A stretch of DNA of 64,000 bases, taken from the NCBI GenBank assembly GCA_037576195.1, contig CM075101.1:13516001-13580000 (forward strand), given 5' to 3'. Source of the stretch: Phytoseiulus persimilis. Its lineage: Eukaryota; Arthropoda; Arachnida; Mesostigmata; Phytoseiidae. The notes beneath the pieces were generated by a model. That model ran no database searches, was not told where the DNA came from, and saw only the letters and a list, made by a program, of their open reading frames with translations. Positions 44,501-56,015 of the stretch are shown here, in pieces (position 1 is the stretch's first letter; each line of letters opens with the position of its first letter). The translations under genes and the position numbers were made by a program.

Positions 44501-45147
44501 CTTCATAGTGGCACCCTGAGCTGTCATTCCCTCGGGTGCTTGGAAGCGTTCGTTCCGAACTTGAACTTCGCTTCGATTTTAGCTGCTCAATGTTGACAAG
44601 CTTTCTTGAGGATACAGAGAAGGTCGAACGGCAGGGGCGGGAAGGGAAGTTAGGAATTCACCGAAAGAGAATGAGAAGCTTGAATCCGGCGACGTCGACA
44701 AAGCAATATTCAAAAGCTTGCGCGACGTCGTGCAGCTGGCTGGAAGAAAAACAACACAAGCCATCCCAGAGGGACCCTCAATGATTGTCACATAGATGAT
44801 CAAGCTGGTGTGGTATCCCGATGGTTACCTTAGCGAAACTTGATGACAAACAGCCACACATGCAGGGATAGAAAAGAGCCATCACTGCTCTTGACGACAT
44901 GGCTTAGTTGCGAAGTGCGTGTCGTTGCGCGCTCTTCGAGGGGATAAGTGCTTACGGATGACTCTCAGATTCTTTAGTGAGTTGTTGATCCACTTCCAAA
45001 GGGCATGGTGAAGCATAAGCAGAAATGTTTTGCTCTCGATGGAGGATTGAACTAACCACACGATTGTGTGGCTTCTCAACTGGTTTTCGATTCACCTGAT
45101 TGGTGGACCACCAATACTGAAGAAGTATCGAAAAGTGCACAAGATAT

Positions 45148-46796
45148 TGACGAGCTCGACTCCAAACGGCGATAAGTCCATTTTTGTCAAATTCCGGATT
45201 TCGATTGATATCGGTTCTGGATCAAGCTGTCTCCCAAATGCTAGTCCCACATCGGTGATATTCGTTCGCTACTGCCGCGAAAGGAGGGTTCATTTCCAAA
45301 AGGAGATGAGTCCGACAGTATTCCATTGTCAGAAGGGAATAAGTCCAATGTAGCTGTCCATCGAGGAGGGATGTCTCCGAAAAGCCACGCTTTTTAGTAT
45401 AAACGGAGATCTACGCATGGGAGCGCTGTTGGCAATCTCGTGAGCTCACAACCTGAGACGATGACCACGGTTCTCCCCTCCCTGCATGAGACCGCTGTTA
45501 ACTACAGAGGACCACTGTCGTTTTCGTTCTGTTGATTTTATTCTTCGATGAAGAAATAATCAGTGATGAGAATATTCTAATTCGATGTCTCGGATTCGGA
45601 GTCTCGAGTTGAATACTCCTCTCCTTGCCTCGAGCAACAAGACCCGCAATAGAATCGGTAAGCCGGGTGTCTCTCGTCCACACCAATAACTTCCAATGAG
45701 CGCATGACATCATTTTTCTCCGCATCTTTCATTCGATTTTCTTCTTCACATTTCAGTTCGGCTAATATGAAACGCGACAAGTTTTTACCTCGTTCGAGAA
45801 TCGAGACCTGCTTTGAAGGAGCGCTGAAATCTGTCGAGCTTTCCATCGAATCACCGAGAATCCTGAGCCTCCGTTGCTCAGATATCAAGAAAGTTTGTTT
45901 CGCTTTCAGAACGGAGTGAGCGAATGCTTTCAAGTTATAGATCGACCAGTCGATGGGAAACTCGCGGACGACTAAAGTCCGGCTGAGATATGAGTAATAT
46001 GAGTGCCGAATCTGACATCATGCGATGTTCTGCGGCGGCTAAGGTCGCACTGAGCTCATCTTTTGTGACAAATGACTGAATCTCACAGAGGTGCAGTCTC
46101 GTTGACTCTAGCTGGATGGGGGGGAATCATCGGGTCTCATGACGTCGCATCGAAAGTCTCGATCTAGGATCCCACAAGAGAACGACGCCGGACTTGATCG
46201 CGAGCCGAACTGGGTAGGGTAGGGTACTGATTAATGACATACCGGGTTTGTGAAGAAAGCCATTTGCGTCGAGAAACTTCCTAACATAGGAATTTTCGCA
46301 AAGCGCCAGCAGGGTCGACCTCACTTGAGATCATTTGCCTGAATACCCTATCGGCAGAAACTGCCGAATAGATTTGAAACGGACGTGTAGAACCCATGAA
46401 CCCGAAAAGCACTAGTGTGCGGTAGAATCAAGAAGTACACCATTTCGCGAAATTAGCCGATTTCCCAACTCTGTGTGAGTCTGTGCTTCCATGTCGATGT
46501 TTTGCGAACAATATACGCGGTTAGCAGTGAAATTTCGGGGGCAGACGTAGACGTTCAATAGATCTCATTATGTTCGTTTCCAAAACGCCATAAGTCCAAA
46601 CATGATGAGTACCTCAGCCGCCCCCTCCTGGGTCAATGATTTTCGAAGTACTCTGGATAAGGCTCTTCGTCCTTATGCCTATCTGATCCCGAAGCTCTAC
46701 GGTGATCATGCGCTCACAGCTTTCACCAGAATGAAAAAACGATTTTCTCGAAATCATCAAAAATGGACTTATCGCCGTTTGGAGTCGAGCTCGTCA
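45148..46796. mobile_element. Putative element bounded by perfect 39-bp inverted repeats
   Basis: The 39 bases at 45148-45186 (TGACGAGCTCGACTCC to the run of T) reappear exactly as the reverse complement at 46758-46796. Shorter relatives of the core (CCATAAGTCC, GGGAATAAGTCC, CTTATCGCCG) occur at about 46588, 45336 and 46858. A clear target-site duplication is not visible; only TAT-like sequence abuts both ends. The 1.65-kb interior contains a minus-strand coding-like frame at 45577-45933. This could be a DNA transposon, a hairpin-forming repeat or the arms of a local inverted duplication. Confidence 0.5.
45577..45933 (-). CDS. Coding-like ORF inside the inverted-repeat element
   Basis: A 118-residue frame begins MKAFAHSVLKAKQTFLISEQ, has a charged helical middle (LAELKCEEENRMKDAEKNDV) and ends YCGSCCSRQGEEYSTRDSES plus a short tail. 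GTAAAA after VSILER could be a donor. The charged repeats suggest a coiled coil. No domain was recognised, and I cannot tell whether it belongs to the element or is a host exon. Confidence 0.33.
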   Translation of the reverse strand: MKAFAHSVLKAKQTFLISEQRRLRILGDSMESSTDFSAPSKQVSILERGKNLSRFILAELKCEEENRMKDAEKNDVMRSLEVIGVDERHPAYRFYCGSCCSRQGEEYSTRDSESETSN

Positions 46797-49700
46797 TATG
46801 ACCCCAGAATGTGACGTTGACACCGATGACGATGATAGGCGAATTGGAACCAAGCTTATCGCCGTGGGGGTATTCATAGATGGATTTCAGAGTCTAGCGA
46901 TCTGAAGCCGCCCAAAGATGGGTTCCGGAGAATGTTTCATTAGTCAAGTCGTTCACACTGGAAACTCTGACTTTGAACATGGTGCAGAGGTGGTGAAGTC
47001 CGTTCTTCGGTCTCCAATCCTCTATCGAGCCTCGAAGTTTACCAGATTCTGCCACCCCTCAGGTCGAGCGATAAATACTGCACTTCAACATGAAACGAAA
47101 ATACTGTTTTTCTTCCGGAGTCTACATACAGAGCCGATTGCAGATTGATTTAGGAATGATGCATTCCATGAAACGACAGCATCCGTTCTCAAGAAATCCT
47201 GCTGAAACATGAATACTGTATACCGTTGAGACATACATCGCATCGTTTTGCCGCTCATTGCTGACTGCATACCGTGAACTATCGATCAAGTTACATTGTT
47301 GTCCTAGATGAATATATATAGCCCGTCGTCTATATTGCTTTGCCGGCAGCTTGTGGTTGTTCACCCGTCAATTGTTTTGGAGATTAGCGCACCCATTGAA
47401 ACGATCGAATGCACAGTTGTCGGCTCCAGCCGACTCATGAAATATAAAAAACAACCCTGACACGAGCTGTGCAGGTCGATATCTTCAACCCATCGAAAAA
47501 CTTCGCTCGATCCGACCAGGCCTTGTTCGAAACGCAGTCGGCGTTCCTAGCAAACTGTGAGTCCACAGCTCCTGGTCTATCGCCGTACATGATGTATCTC
47601 TAAGAATCTTCATCGAAACGAAAATTCTCATTGGTTCACAGAAAGTTGATCCCCCTGATGAGAAAAATAGAGCGCGGATTTGAGCTTGTTTGCCACGGAG
47701 AAATATAACCTTGGGGTGCCGACCTGAAAATGATCGCAAAGTGTCGGAGTGAGCTCTTCTTGCATGCGACACCCCGTTTCACAATCGGGGCTCTGAAGTT
47801 AGAGATCTCGGAATACCGATCGGATTCTCCGAGACGAGGTTTTGGAATAGCTGAAAAGCCAAGCAGATTCCACGAGCAACGATGATACAACGGTACTCAG
47901 AGATTGAAAAGTCGGTTGAAGTTCAGCCGGAACGCTCGAACCTACTGGCTGTCAGCGTCTTGTACTCTCCTCATTAAGAGGGTGAGAAAGACAAGTTCTC
48001 ACTCGAATAGTTACATGGATCAGTTGCGCTCATGACGCTCGATTCTGCGGAACTCAAGCGCTTCTGACCCTCCGTTTCGGATCTCAGCTTTCTTGGGGTA
48101 AGTACGCAAATACTGATCCGATCGAGATCCGACCTGCTCCGGTTATCTTTTCTGGCTCCTCTTATCACGGATCAAGGATCGCTGTGATTCCTAGTAAATA
48201 CGCACTTTCCCATCACTCCGATTCTACCCGCTGTCGCCAGTCGAGCACGCTCTCTTTCGAGGCGTCGTTCTGTTAGAAGGTGCCATATCGAGATTTGGAA
48301 CTAGATGTGCTCTATGTATATGCGTTGAGAACTCTCGATATTTTGGAGCCCATTGGCAGCAAGGAAACAGAAACTCAAAACCTGCCTCCGTCGAAGACGA
48401 AACTCGCTCCAAAGCTTGCGAACGACCTTGATCGCGGAGGATGGAGCTCTAAGCCAGTTGTTGCAGTGTCCTTTCTCGTTTGTCGAGTTTTCCCTTCGTA
48501 TCCTTGATATACTCCTTTCCAGCACACATTACCCTCCGCGGGCTGCGGCTTTCCAGGGACTCGGTCCCCGAAAGGAGCAAACCAGGTCAGCAACCCTGTA
48601 CACGAAAGAGCACGAATGAGCAGAAAGTTTGTGCCGGGAAGTTCGGGCTCACCTTGACATTAGATCGTCGTTTAAAAACTTTCCGAGATCAGTCTGCCTG
48701 AAGCCTCACGGCCATCAACGTTGCTCCGATCCCTACACGTTGATGAGCTCGAAGTAACTTCTTTTGGCGTGTCGTGAATCGTTTGCTCCTCAGGCGGTCC
48801 CACGCGATCTGTCTCGGGGGTTTATGGTCCGAAATTCTGAACTCGGGCTGATTCTGTGCGAGGAGCGGAGTCGGAGCGTAGAGGCGAAGAAATGACCTCA
48901 ACACGACCCGCGCACGGCGCTATTCCGTCACGCGCTAGGTCGGCGATTCCTTCCGAAACCGATACAACTGTTCTGATTCGATCCATGCCCGCTTTTTCGG
49001 TATCTAAGCCTCATAAGTGTCGGCCGACCGGCGGAGCGATGCTCACTCATTCAAATGATGAGGGTTTGCGTGTGTGCATTCTGGAGCCGGAGCCGGCCGA
49101 AGAATGTGAGGTGAACTTTCTCCCAGCCAGATGTCATCGATGTTATTAGGGATCAGAACCTCAGCTGAGGATACTGGAGAACAATTTCGACTCCTCCGAA
49201 CGAGCACTCCCAACAAGCTGGAGTCCGAGCGTCAGTTTTCGACAATACTCAGCGCGTTTTCCACTGAGGGGAGACTCGAATTTTGAAGGAAATAGCTCCA
49301 ATACAGTGCAGAATATCTTATGTCGTGCCGCGCTCAACTCAGGTGGTGCCGGCGAGCAACAGCGTTCGTTTCGTACCCGTTCGATTGCTTATTCGCCCTG
49401 TGAGTTATCACAGTGATCCGCGTGGTGCGAATATATCATGATATCGACAGGAGGAGTAGCTGGAGAGTACGGAGAAGTTAGACAAACTTCCAGCAAATGC
49501 CAGTCCGAGAGTGCTGCAGTGGAAGGGGTCGAGGAGATTCTTGTGTCGTCGACGAGCAAGGAGTCGTTTGAGCGACGAAAGCTGCGCGTCAAAGCCTGAC
49601 AGGGCTTAGTGTGAAGTAATGTCCTCTCACTCCGGATGGATTCATTGGTATTCATGCCATGAATCTCTCCCGACCTTCTCGCTTTAACCTGTCGGCGGCG

Positions 49701-50880
49701 TCTGCGACATGTTCCGGCCTGATCTGGCATACATTTTCCAGTAACCTGCATCAGCAAGCCCTCCAAGGTCCCGCGTTTTGTGAGTCTGTGTCGAAACGTC
49801 GAACCAAAGATTCTGCACGGAACCAAAAGCTTTCGTGGAGTATTGCCTCGGTTTAGCATAGATATACCAATAAAGGTTGTTCAGTCATTGCGAGCTGCCG
49901 GCCCTGAAAGAACATTATCTTGGAGGATAATCTATCGCGTCGTTCTGAGTTGGAAAGATCGAGTCCAATCCGAGCCTGGCTCTTTATCGCTCTCTGTCAT
50001 TGTCACTTCCGTGGATGTTGATTTGACGGGGCTACCTATGTAACGCTCCTCACCCTGAATCTGCGTCATCTTATTCTGAAAGATGGGCACGTGATCGGGT
50101 CCCAACCACCCTGCAAGAATCCGTCATATGTGTTCTCCAGAAATGAGCAGATCAGCTAGAAACTCATCAAGGCCTTCGATTGACTTATTGAGCGAACGCC
50201 TCCAACAAACGCCACCGATCAGGGAAGCGTGATTGAACTGGTCCCTCTGACAACTCAGACTCCAATTTGTCTCGGAATTTTTGGAATCGTATCCAACGGT
50301 CATTTGAGTTCGACTGATACGAGGGACCTTCGGATTTCTCTCTCAATCCTCTGTTTCAGTTTACTCAAGCGTCTCCGTGTTGGAATTCGTGGGGAAGAAT
50401 GGGTGCTACGTTTTTTTCCCGTATCCGACAACAGGTCCGAACAATCGCCATGAGTTCCGCTGAAGTACAGGATTCGTTGCATAAGCCTGTCTGTACACTC
50501 TGAATCGAATCTGACTGTTGGAGAATAATTGTGGAGAGCTGACACTCGATTCCCGAGCTGATGAAGCTATGAGTTATCTGGTGCGCAAGGCGCATGATTT
50601 GTTCATGGAGTTCAATGTCTGACGGCATGGATTGATGTTGACATTGATAGAACGTTGAGCAGTATCACAAATGGGGAAAATATCCAGATTGGCTGGGTGA
50701 TATGTCTGCGACTCGAGAGTACGCAGTCCCTTTCCTTCGCGCAGGAGAGGGAACTAGAGAGCGCTTCTCTTGAACGCCAGAACGGCTAAAAGGCACAGCA
50801 CGGTGGGCGGCGTTGAGTTGAGCGGTTGCGACTACGAAACCTCGTTCACCCTGGGCTTCCCAACAGTTACTGGATTTATC
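46797..50880. other. Stretch without a recognised gene
   Basis: Four kilobases without a recognised domain. Candidate frames were inspected at 47485-47772, 48856-49149 and 49389-49859. One at 50365-50628 is listed separately. A TATAAAA motif lies near 47442 on the plus strand with no gene apparent after it. Confidence 0.4.
50365..50628 (-). CDS. Small unrecognised ORF, 87 residues
   Basis: It begins MPSDIELHEQIMRLAHQITH, contains four cysteines in the second half (LCNESC, RTCCRI) and ends PHEFQHGDA. It is helix-compatible and has no signal peptide. The composition looks coding, but no domain or splice support was found. Confidence 0.25.
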   Translation of the reverse strand: MPSDIELHEQIMRLAHQITHSFISSGIECQLSTIILQQSDSIQSVQTGLCNESCTSAELMAIVRTCCRIREKNVAPILPHEFQHGDA

Positions 50881-51374
50881 ATGAACTTCGTGATCACCCT
50901 CGTTCTGACCTTCGGTGAGTTTTGACCGTCCAGCACGAGCGCTTTCAGGAATTTTCAGCTTTTAGAACGATCGACAGATAAACTCACTCACTGACAGAGC
51001 ACTCTTCTTGTTGCACACTGGCTCTTACAATGTCGAGAGAATGTGGTCAGAGCAGCCAGTTGCCGGAGTTCAGTAGTTACGAGGTATCTTTGGAAATGAC
51101 GAGAGAACCTCTCGGCGAAGGAATAGGAATACTATGCTAGGCTCTCTCCGCTAGAGACCCCGACCCTTCCTCCCCCTAAATTTTCCACGCGTATGCTTGG
51201 AACTGATATCCTTCGGGGCCCTGACAGAGGTTTTCCTATACATTCCTATACTAGACAAAAGTCCCAGCTTGAGTCCAGTCTGACCATTTTGAATAACTTC
51301 CGTCCGCAGTCAGCGACGCGTCCGCGAGGCGTCAAGACTCTCACTCGGTTCCGCTGGTCAGTGTCGACCGCTGA
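50881..51374 (+). CDS. Very small secreted peptide (about 32 residues)
   Basis: Exon 1 (50881-50914) encodes the hydrophobic start MNFVITLVLTF and ends in phase 1 before GTGAGT. Exon 2 (51310 onward) follows the strong acceptor CTTCCGTCCGCAG and completes the signal peptide (VSDASA) before RRQDSHSVPLVSVDR and TGA at 51372-51374. The Arg-Arg at the likely cleavage point gives a precursor-like look. A GTCAGT donor inside exon 2 could instead lead to another exon; the next acceptor (TTTCTCAG, 51562) gives IFLSRQNCFGFSKAL and a stop. No known peptide family was recognised. The two-exon signal-peptide structure matches the other secreted genes here. Confidence 0.4.
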
Positions 51375-52411
51375 TACTGTCACTGCTTTGTGTTGCCAAT
51401 GAGATCGATGCGTTTTTTTCTTATCGCACCAGCCCTCTGAGCACCGCTCCGCTCAATCCTACCCTAGCCTGCCCTTGTAGACAGTGGTTATGGCCAACCG
51501 CACGTCACAGCTGCCGAAAGCGTCGATGCTCGGAGAGTCGAATCTTCCTCTGATTTTCTCAGATATTTCTGTCGCGACAAAACTGCTTCGGCTTTTCTAA
51601 AGCTCTTTGAGCGTTGAGAAGACCTCCATCAGCGCTGCTTTTGGACAAGGTGACATATTTTCCTAGGGAAAAATAAGTAGGGTACCCGAGGTGAACTTTG
51701 CGGCTTTTGTCGACGATATTTCGCCTTCCAGATTCTGCTTTGACGTTACCGGAGTTACTCCAATTTGTTCCGAGCACAAATCGAAGCAGAACGGCTCTGC
51801 GCGCCACAAACCCGATCGGCAAAGACTGCGAAGAGCGTTCCAATGACGAATGTGATAACGGATCGGCGCGACACTCCTTTCACGCGGTGAAATCTCACCG
51901 ATCGGGCAGGTTCTGTCGCGCCCTCGAAAACCTATCTCCTCTCGTTTTCTCTCCTCATGTCCATGAAGTCTTTTGTAGTTCATGGCAAAGGTTACAGACA
52001 GCTACTGTGGCGCGAGGCGACGAGCGTGGGTAGGTGTCATAGATTTCTCACCAAGTTGCATTCGAGCCGCCATAGTTCAGGAGGCCATGGACTTATCGTC
52101 GTGGTAGCGAACGCAAATCACAGCGCGTACCCAGTTATTTGTTCGTGCGATCGTTCACATGTTCATCCGCTCATCGATTTGTCTATAGCTCACGCAATCT
52201 AATCCCATGCATCACGGTTCGATAACAGACATGCCCTCCCACCCCTCCCCTGAATCAGCAACGAGTGTTCTGCCGAGCTCGAATCCCGAAAAGTAGGACG
52301 TGTTAATTGTGCAAACTTTCCAGTATTCGGGGTTTTCGCCCTCAGATGATGCCTTGGGAAATCAGAACGATTCGATAGCTCGGGAGCAGTCAGTGATTGG
52401 AACACACCCGC

Positions 52412-52606
52412 CTACAGCGTCCAATAACTCAGCACGATGCAAATACGGCCTGCTGCGCCAGTGAAACAATTATGATGAGCTTCCACGCTACAGTAACTCC
52501 AGAATAGTCCCCTGCCACTGCGCTCAGAGCAGGAAGGGAGCAATAATCCAGTTCCTCGAGCAGGAGTCCTGCGTTCCGAGCAGCTCCCATTCAGGTTCAT
52601 GTCTAT
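52412..52606 (-). CDS. Candidate cysteine-rich terminal exon
   Basis: After the acceptor GTTTCACAG a 64-residue frame runs to TAG. It begins IDMNLNGSCSERRTPARGTG and holds five cysteines spaced over about 48 residues (GSC, PSC, SYC, HNC, RIC). No upstream signal-peptide exon was found. The spacing does not fit a Kunitz domain. It may be a piece of another secreted protein. Confidence 0.2.
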   Translation of the reverse strand: MDMNLNGSCSERRTPARGTGLLLPSCSERSGRGLFWSYCSVEAHHNCFTGAAGRICIVLSYWTL

Positions 52607-53734
52607 CTGTGAAACACATGATGGATCACCTTTCTCGTAAATCACAGCTCACGGGAGCCCTCAGAATTTTTGGAAGGAAGCTCCGTTATTTTCTTTGAGG
52701 GAGTTCTATCAACCGCTCGGAGGTTCCGCTATCTCTGACCGGGATTACTCCGATGAAGCTGTTGGACACCGATGGAGAATTCGAAGCTCGCTCGACGTTC
52801 TCAGAATTTCCCTGTCCTATTTCCTCTGACGAAGGAAAGGCCTCGATAAGCATAGGGTGAGGTTTCTAGAGTTATTGCCCTGCGTCTGGTACATTCGTTA
52901 AACATCAGAATGTTTGTTTGCACTGAGAAGAGAAAGCCCGCTCGGTTTTCGATCGTTTTCTTCTCTCCGTGGGATATGTTTCTCAGAACTCACGGTGTGG
53001 TACGCCCACCGCGAGGTTTTTCTTCGATGCGATGGAAACTCAATCGATTGAGCTTACTGAGTGTTTTTCAATGATTAGATGTGAATAGCGGGGTTCGCTC
53101 CGCTTTTTTAGACATCGGGTAGAGCATCTTCATGGTCGAGGCTCCATATTGGTGTGGGGAGCTTGGGATCGCCGGGGTCGCTCGGCATTGAATTACTTTT
53201 CGAGGCTCATGAATTTTGTGTCTCGACTACGCACCGATACTCATCGTCCGTCTAATTCTCCTGTCGCGCAGGAACCGATGGAATAGGCACTCGTCACTCC
53301 AGTTTCGAGAGAATTATTCGCCCAACTTTCAAGACTGTGTTACCCGAGAAAGAACTCAGTCAGACTCAGAGTACCAATGAGATCTGAAGCATTCCTGTTC
53401 CATTGTATGATTCATTTTTCTCGAGCAAAGTTCCATGAACGTCCGCACCGAAATCGAACAGGCTCAGCGATCGCAATGGGTGTAACCTTCCTTGGAAGTG
53501 AGATGGATTCTCGATCGCAGTTTCCACCATGTACGGAAGTCCCGTATTTTCCGTCGCTCAGAAGCGACGTAATGATCTGGTGGCTGATCCCTAATCCGAA
53601 GCCGTTGGTCGTTCGAACGTGGTGCGGAATTCTCGAAGAAAAAATGTTGCCCTATCGGCGGGCAACGAATCACATGACTCCGCGTTCCGGCGTTCCTCGT
53701 TCAGCCAGGGCGGGCTTCTCAATCTGAGTTTGAT

Positions 53735-54031
53735 ATGAGGAAGATTGTTCTATTTGTTTTCATCGGTCTGGCCGGCTACTCATCTATCTATCTATATGTG
53801 GCAGTACGAGGAAGACGAGCCTGGAGCGTCATGTTCTGTCGAATGATCTCCGGGAGAGTTGAAGAGATCGTGCGAAGACAGTTATCGTTTGAAACGGCTC
53901 GCTTCCACCCCGCTATTGGGCAGCGTGTTTTCGTTTGTACAATTCATCTCGGCGATTACTCGCTCGGCTACCGGCTCTGGTTGGGTGGTTCGCGGGCGAT
54001 CGGATCGTCCGTGTGTCGGTTCGCTCGCTAG
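53735..54031 (+). CDS. ORF with signal-peptide-like start, 98 codons
   Basis: The frame begins MRKIVLFVFIGLAGYSSIYL, a good signal peptide or membrane anchor, and continues with an arginine-rich region. A weak donor (GTCTGG) after FIG would put the split where the other secreted genes have theirs. No downstream exon was identified and no domain recognised. Confidence 0.22.
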   Translation: MRKIVLFVFIGLAGYSSIYLYVAVRGRRAWSVMFCRMISGRVEEIVRRQLSFETARFHPAIGQRVFVCTIHLGDYSLGYRLWLGGSRAIGSSVCRFAR

Positions 54032-54906
54032 ATCAATCGACTTCACCCACAATGTTTCAGAGCATAATTCGTGAGAGTAAGTGATACATGTGTTGCTTGG
54101 GACCGCGTTCAGGTTGGCATGGAACTGTGCAATTCTGGAATCCGAGCCAGAATTCAATTCTAAACAGCAACGGAAGAGCGATGAAACGAAATCGGTTGTC
54201 TAAATTGTGAAATACAGCGCCATGGAGCAACGCGTGATTTCTCCGGAATGAGCTGCATCCATTATTGGTGCGGCCGGAGCCATGCATGTTGCCAGAGCGG
54301 GGAAAAACGAAAGTCCGTGAGCGAGGAAATTTTAAGCGAAAATTCTCTTCCGCATCTTCTTGGGCGCGACGTTTTTAGCACCGGCGCCTTGTGCCGTACA
54401 CGACAAGGTTCCTCCAATTCGCGTCATCGGCGTTAGCGGAACTTCCCAGCTCTACACGCTAAAGCTCGATCGCCTGGAATTCCGCTGGGCTCATTTCCTC
54501 CGGTCTAAGAATCGAGGAAACAGACGACCGGGATCGATTCCCCAGACATAAAACCGACAAACCGGGACCCAATCATCACTAGAGCACAAAAAGTTCTAGA
54601 TTTCTCTGGCGCTCACGGGCGATGTGTTGCGTTGACGGATATGACTGGGCGAAACTTCCCATTCAGATTTCTCGCTCGCTAGGTTCACTGACGAGAGGAA
54701 GCAGGGAAGCTGAAAAGTTGAGAACTCGACCGAGAGCGAGACGACCCGCGGAAGAAAAGCCACATGATTTCAAACAATTTCGATTTTCTGTTCACTTTGG
54801 CCTCCCTCTCCAGTGTAGGCGTCGTATGCCATTGCTTTTTGGCTCCGATGATTCCTCTGCTGATTTCTTTGACATTCATTTGCGCGGCTCCTGCGAGTGT
54901 CATCCG

Positions 54907-55152
54907 ATGTACGCTGGCGTCTTGTTCAGTGTCCTCCTGCCCAACGCACTTGTGTATGGTCAACTCGACGCCTCTGATAAATCATCCAATGAACAGCGAA
55001 CAATGGACTCTGTCGTTACCTCAAGTGAGTCAGACAACCTCGGTGCGATTCTCGCGTCTCTGACAGAGCAGATCCCAACTGCGCACAACGGGGAAGATGT
55101 CGAGAGCACGAAGAGTATGAGGTGGTTTGTACAAAGAATCGCAGACAAGTGA
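54907..55152 (+). CDS. Candidate secreted precursor, 81 codons before an intron or stop
   Basis: MYAGVLFSVLLPNALVYGQL is a plausible signal peptide, followed by a polar acidic region and SMRWFVQRIADK. The frame meets TGA at 55150-55152, but that TGA overlaps a strong GTGAGA donor (CAGACAA before it), so splicing may continue the protein. A second GTGAGT donor lies inside at 55024. No downstream exon fits cleanly. It may be a peptide precursor; the family is unknown. Confidence 0.33.
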   Translation: MYAGVLFSVLLPNALVYGQLDASDKSSNEQRTMDSVVTSSESDNLGAILASLTEQIPTAHNGEDVESTKSMRWFVQRIADK

Positions 55153-56015
55153 GAGCCGACAAGACGCGATGCGGCAGTTCGAACGCCTTTTCGCCCTGTC
55201 TCTAAGTGGGTACGGGCAAATCTCTGAGTCTGGGGACTCGCCTCTGACTGCGTGCACACGTTTAAATGGGAGAATACTCGAAGAAACATCGGAAAATCGG
55301 GTTCCAATCGGGTGGCCGGTGAGAGCAAACCGTTCCACATTTCTCTCTCGTTGCGGGATGCGAACCCCAAAAGGATATCGCAAAGCTGGTCGAACGACAC
55401 ACGTTGTTCTTGGCTCTCTCGTGATGGCAAACAACGTGCAGATCGATGAACATCAATGTGCGTCGATCGGCAGTTGAAGAGGCAGTTGATTGGTGACTAC
55501 GACCTCAGATGGTTCTCGTGATGTGGGCACAGGACGAGAGCCGGTGAGTGTTTTTTGCTTCGGAAAATTCCGGTCCCCGATTGATCCTTAGAATGAATTG
55601 GAGTCACTGCCGAGAATGAGACTATTCCCGGCCAGGCTGAATGCCATGAGCTAACGCTCCGGCCGCCTGGAGCTGCCAATGGCTACGGACTTCCTGTATA
55701 GCCGGTTCTCATGGAAACAAAAGCTGTTTCGAGACAGGCTTGGAAACTCCCGAGGTACTAGTGGAAATTTTTCTCGGGAGATCGTCGCAGAGAGTCAATC
55801 ACAGTTTTCGAGACGGCTTCCTGAGACCTCAAGTGTCTCTAGAGCTGCCGGTGGATTCTTCTCCCACTCGTTGCTGAGTGAAGAGAAGCTTAAGGTCGAT
55901 TTAATCAGAAGCAAACAGTCTTACTCCGTCGACCCTGCTCGCAGCCTCCACTAGCTCCTACAGAGATCACAAGGGCGCTTTCATTACTGTCCGCGTTTTG
56001 AGAATTTTTCACTCG
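55153..56015. other. Spacer upstream of carbonic anhydrase
   Basis: An exon-like frame at about 55175-55316 (between CGGCAG and GGCCG before GTGAGA) did not agree in phase with its neighbours. Nothing else was seen. Confidence 0.4.

Larger units (their letters stand above)
51375..54906. other. Stretch without a recognised gene
   Basis: Only candidate exons were seen, at 52412-52606 (minus, cysteine-rich) and 53735-54031 (plus, hydrophobic start), both listed separately. The remainder shows no domain. Confidence 0.4.

Noticed and set aside
52412..52606. Kunitz domain
   Set aside because: The five cysteines do not have Kunitz spacing and the FxYGGC motif is absent. It is kept only as a low-confidence exon.
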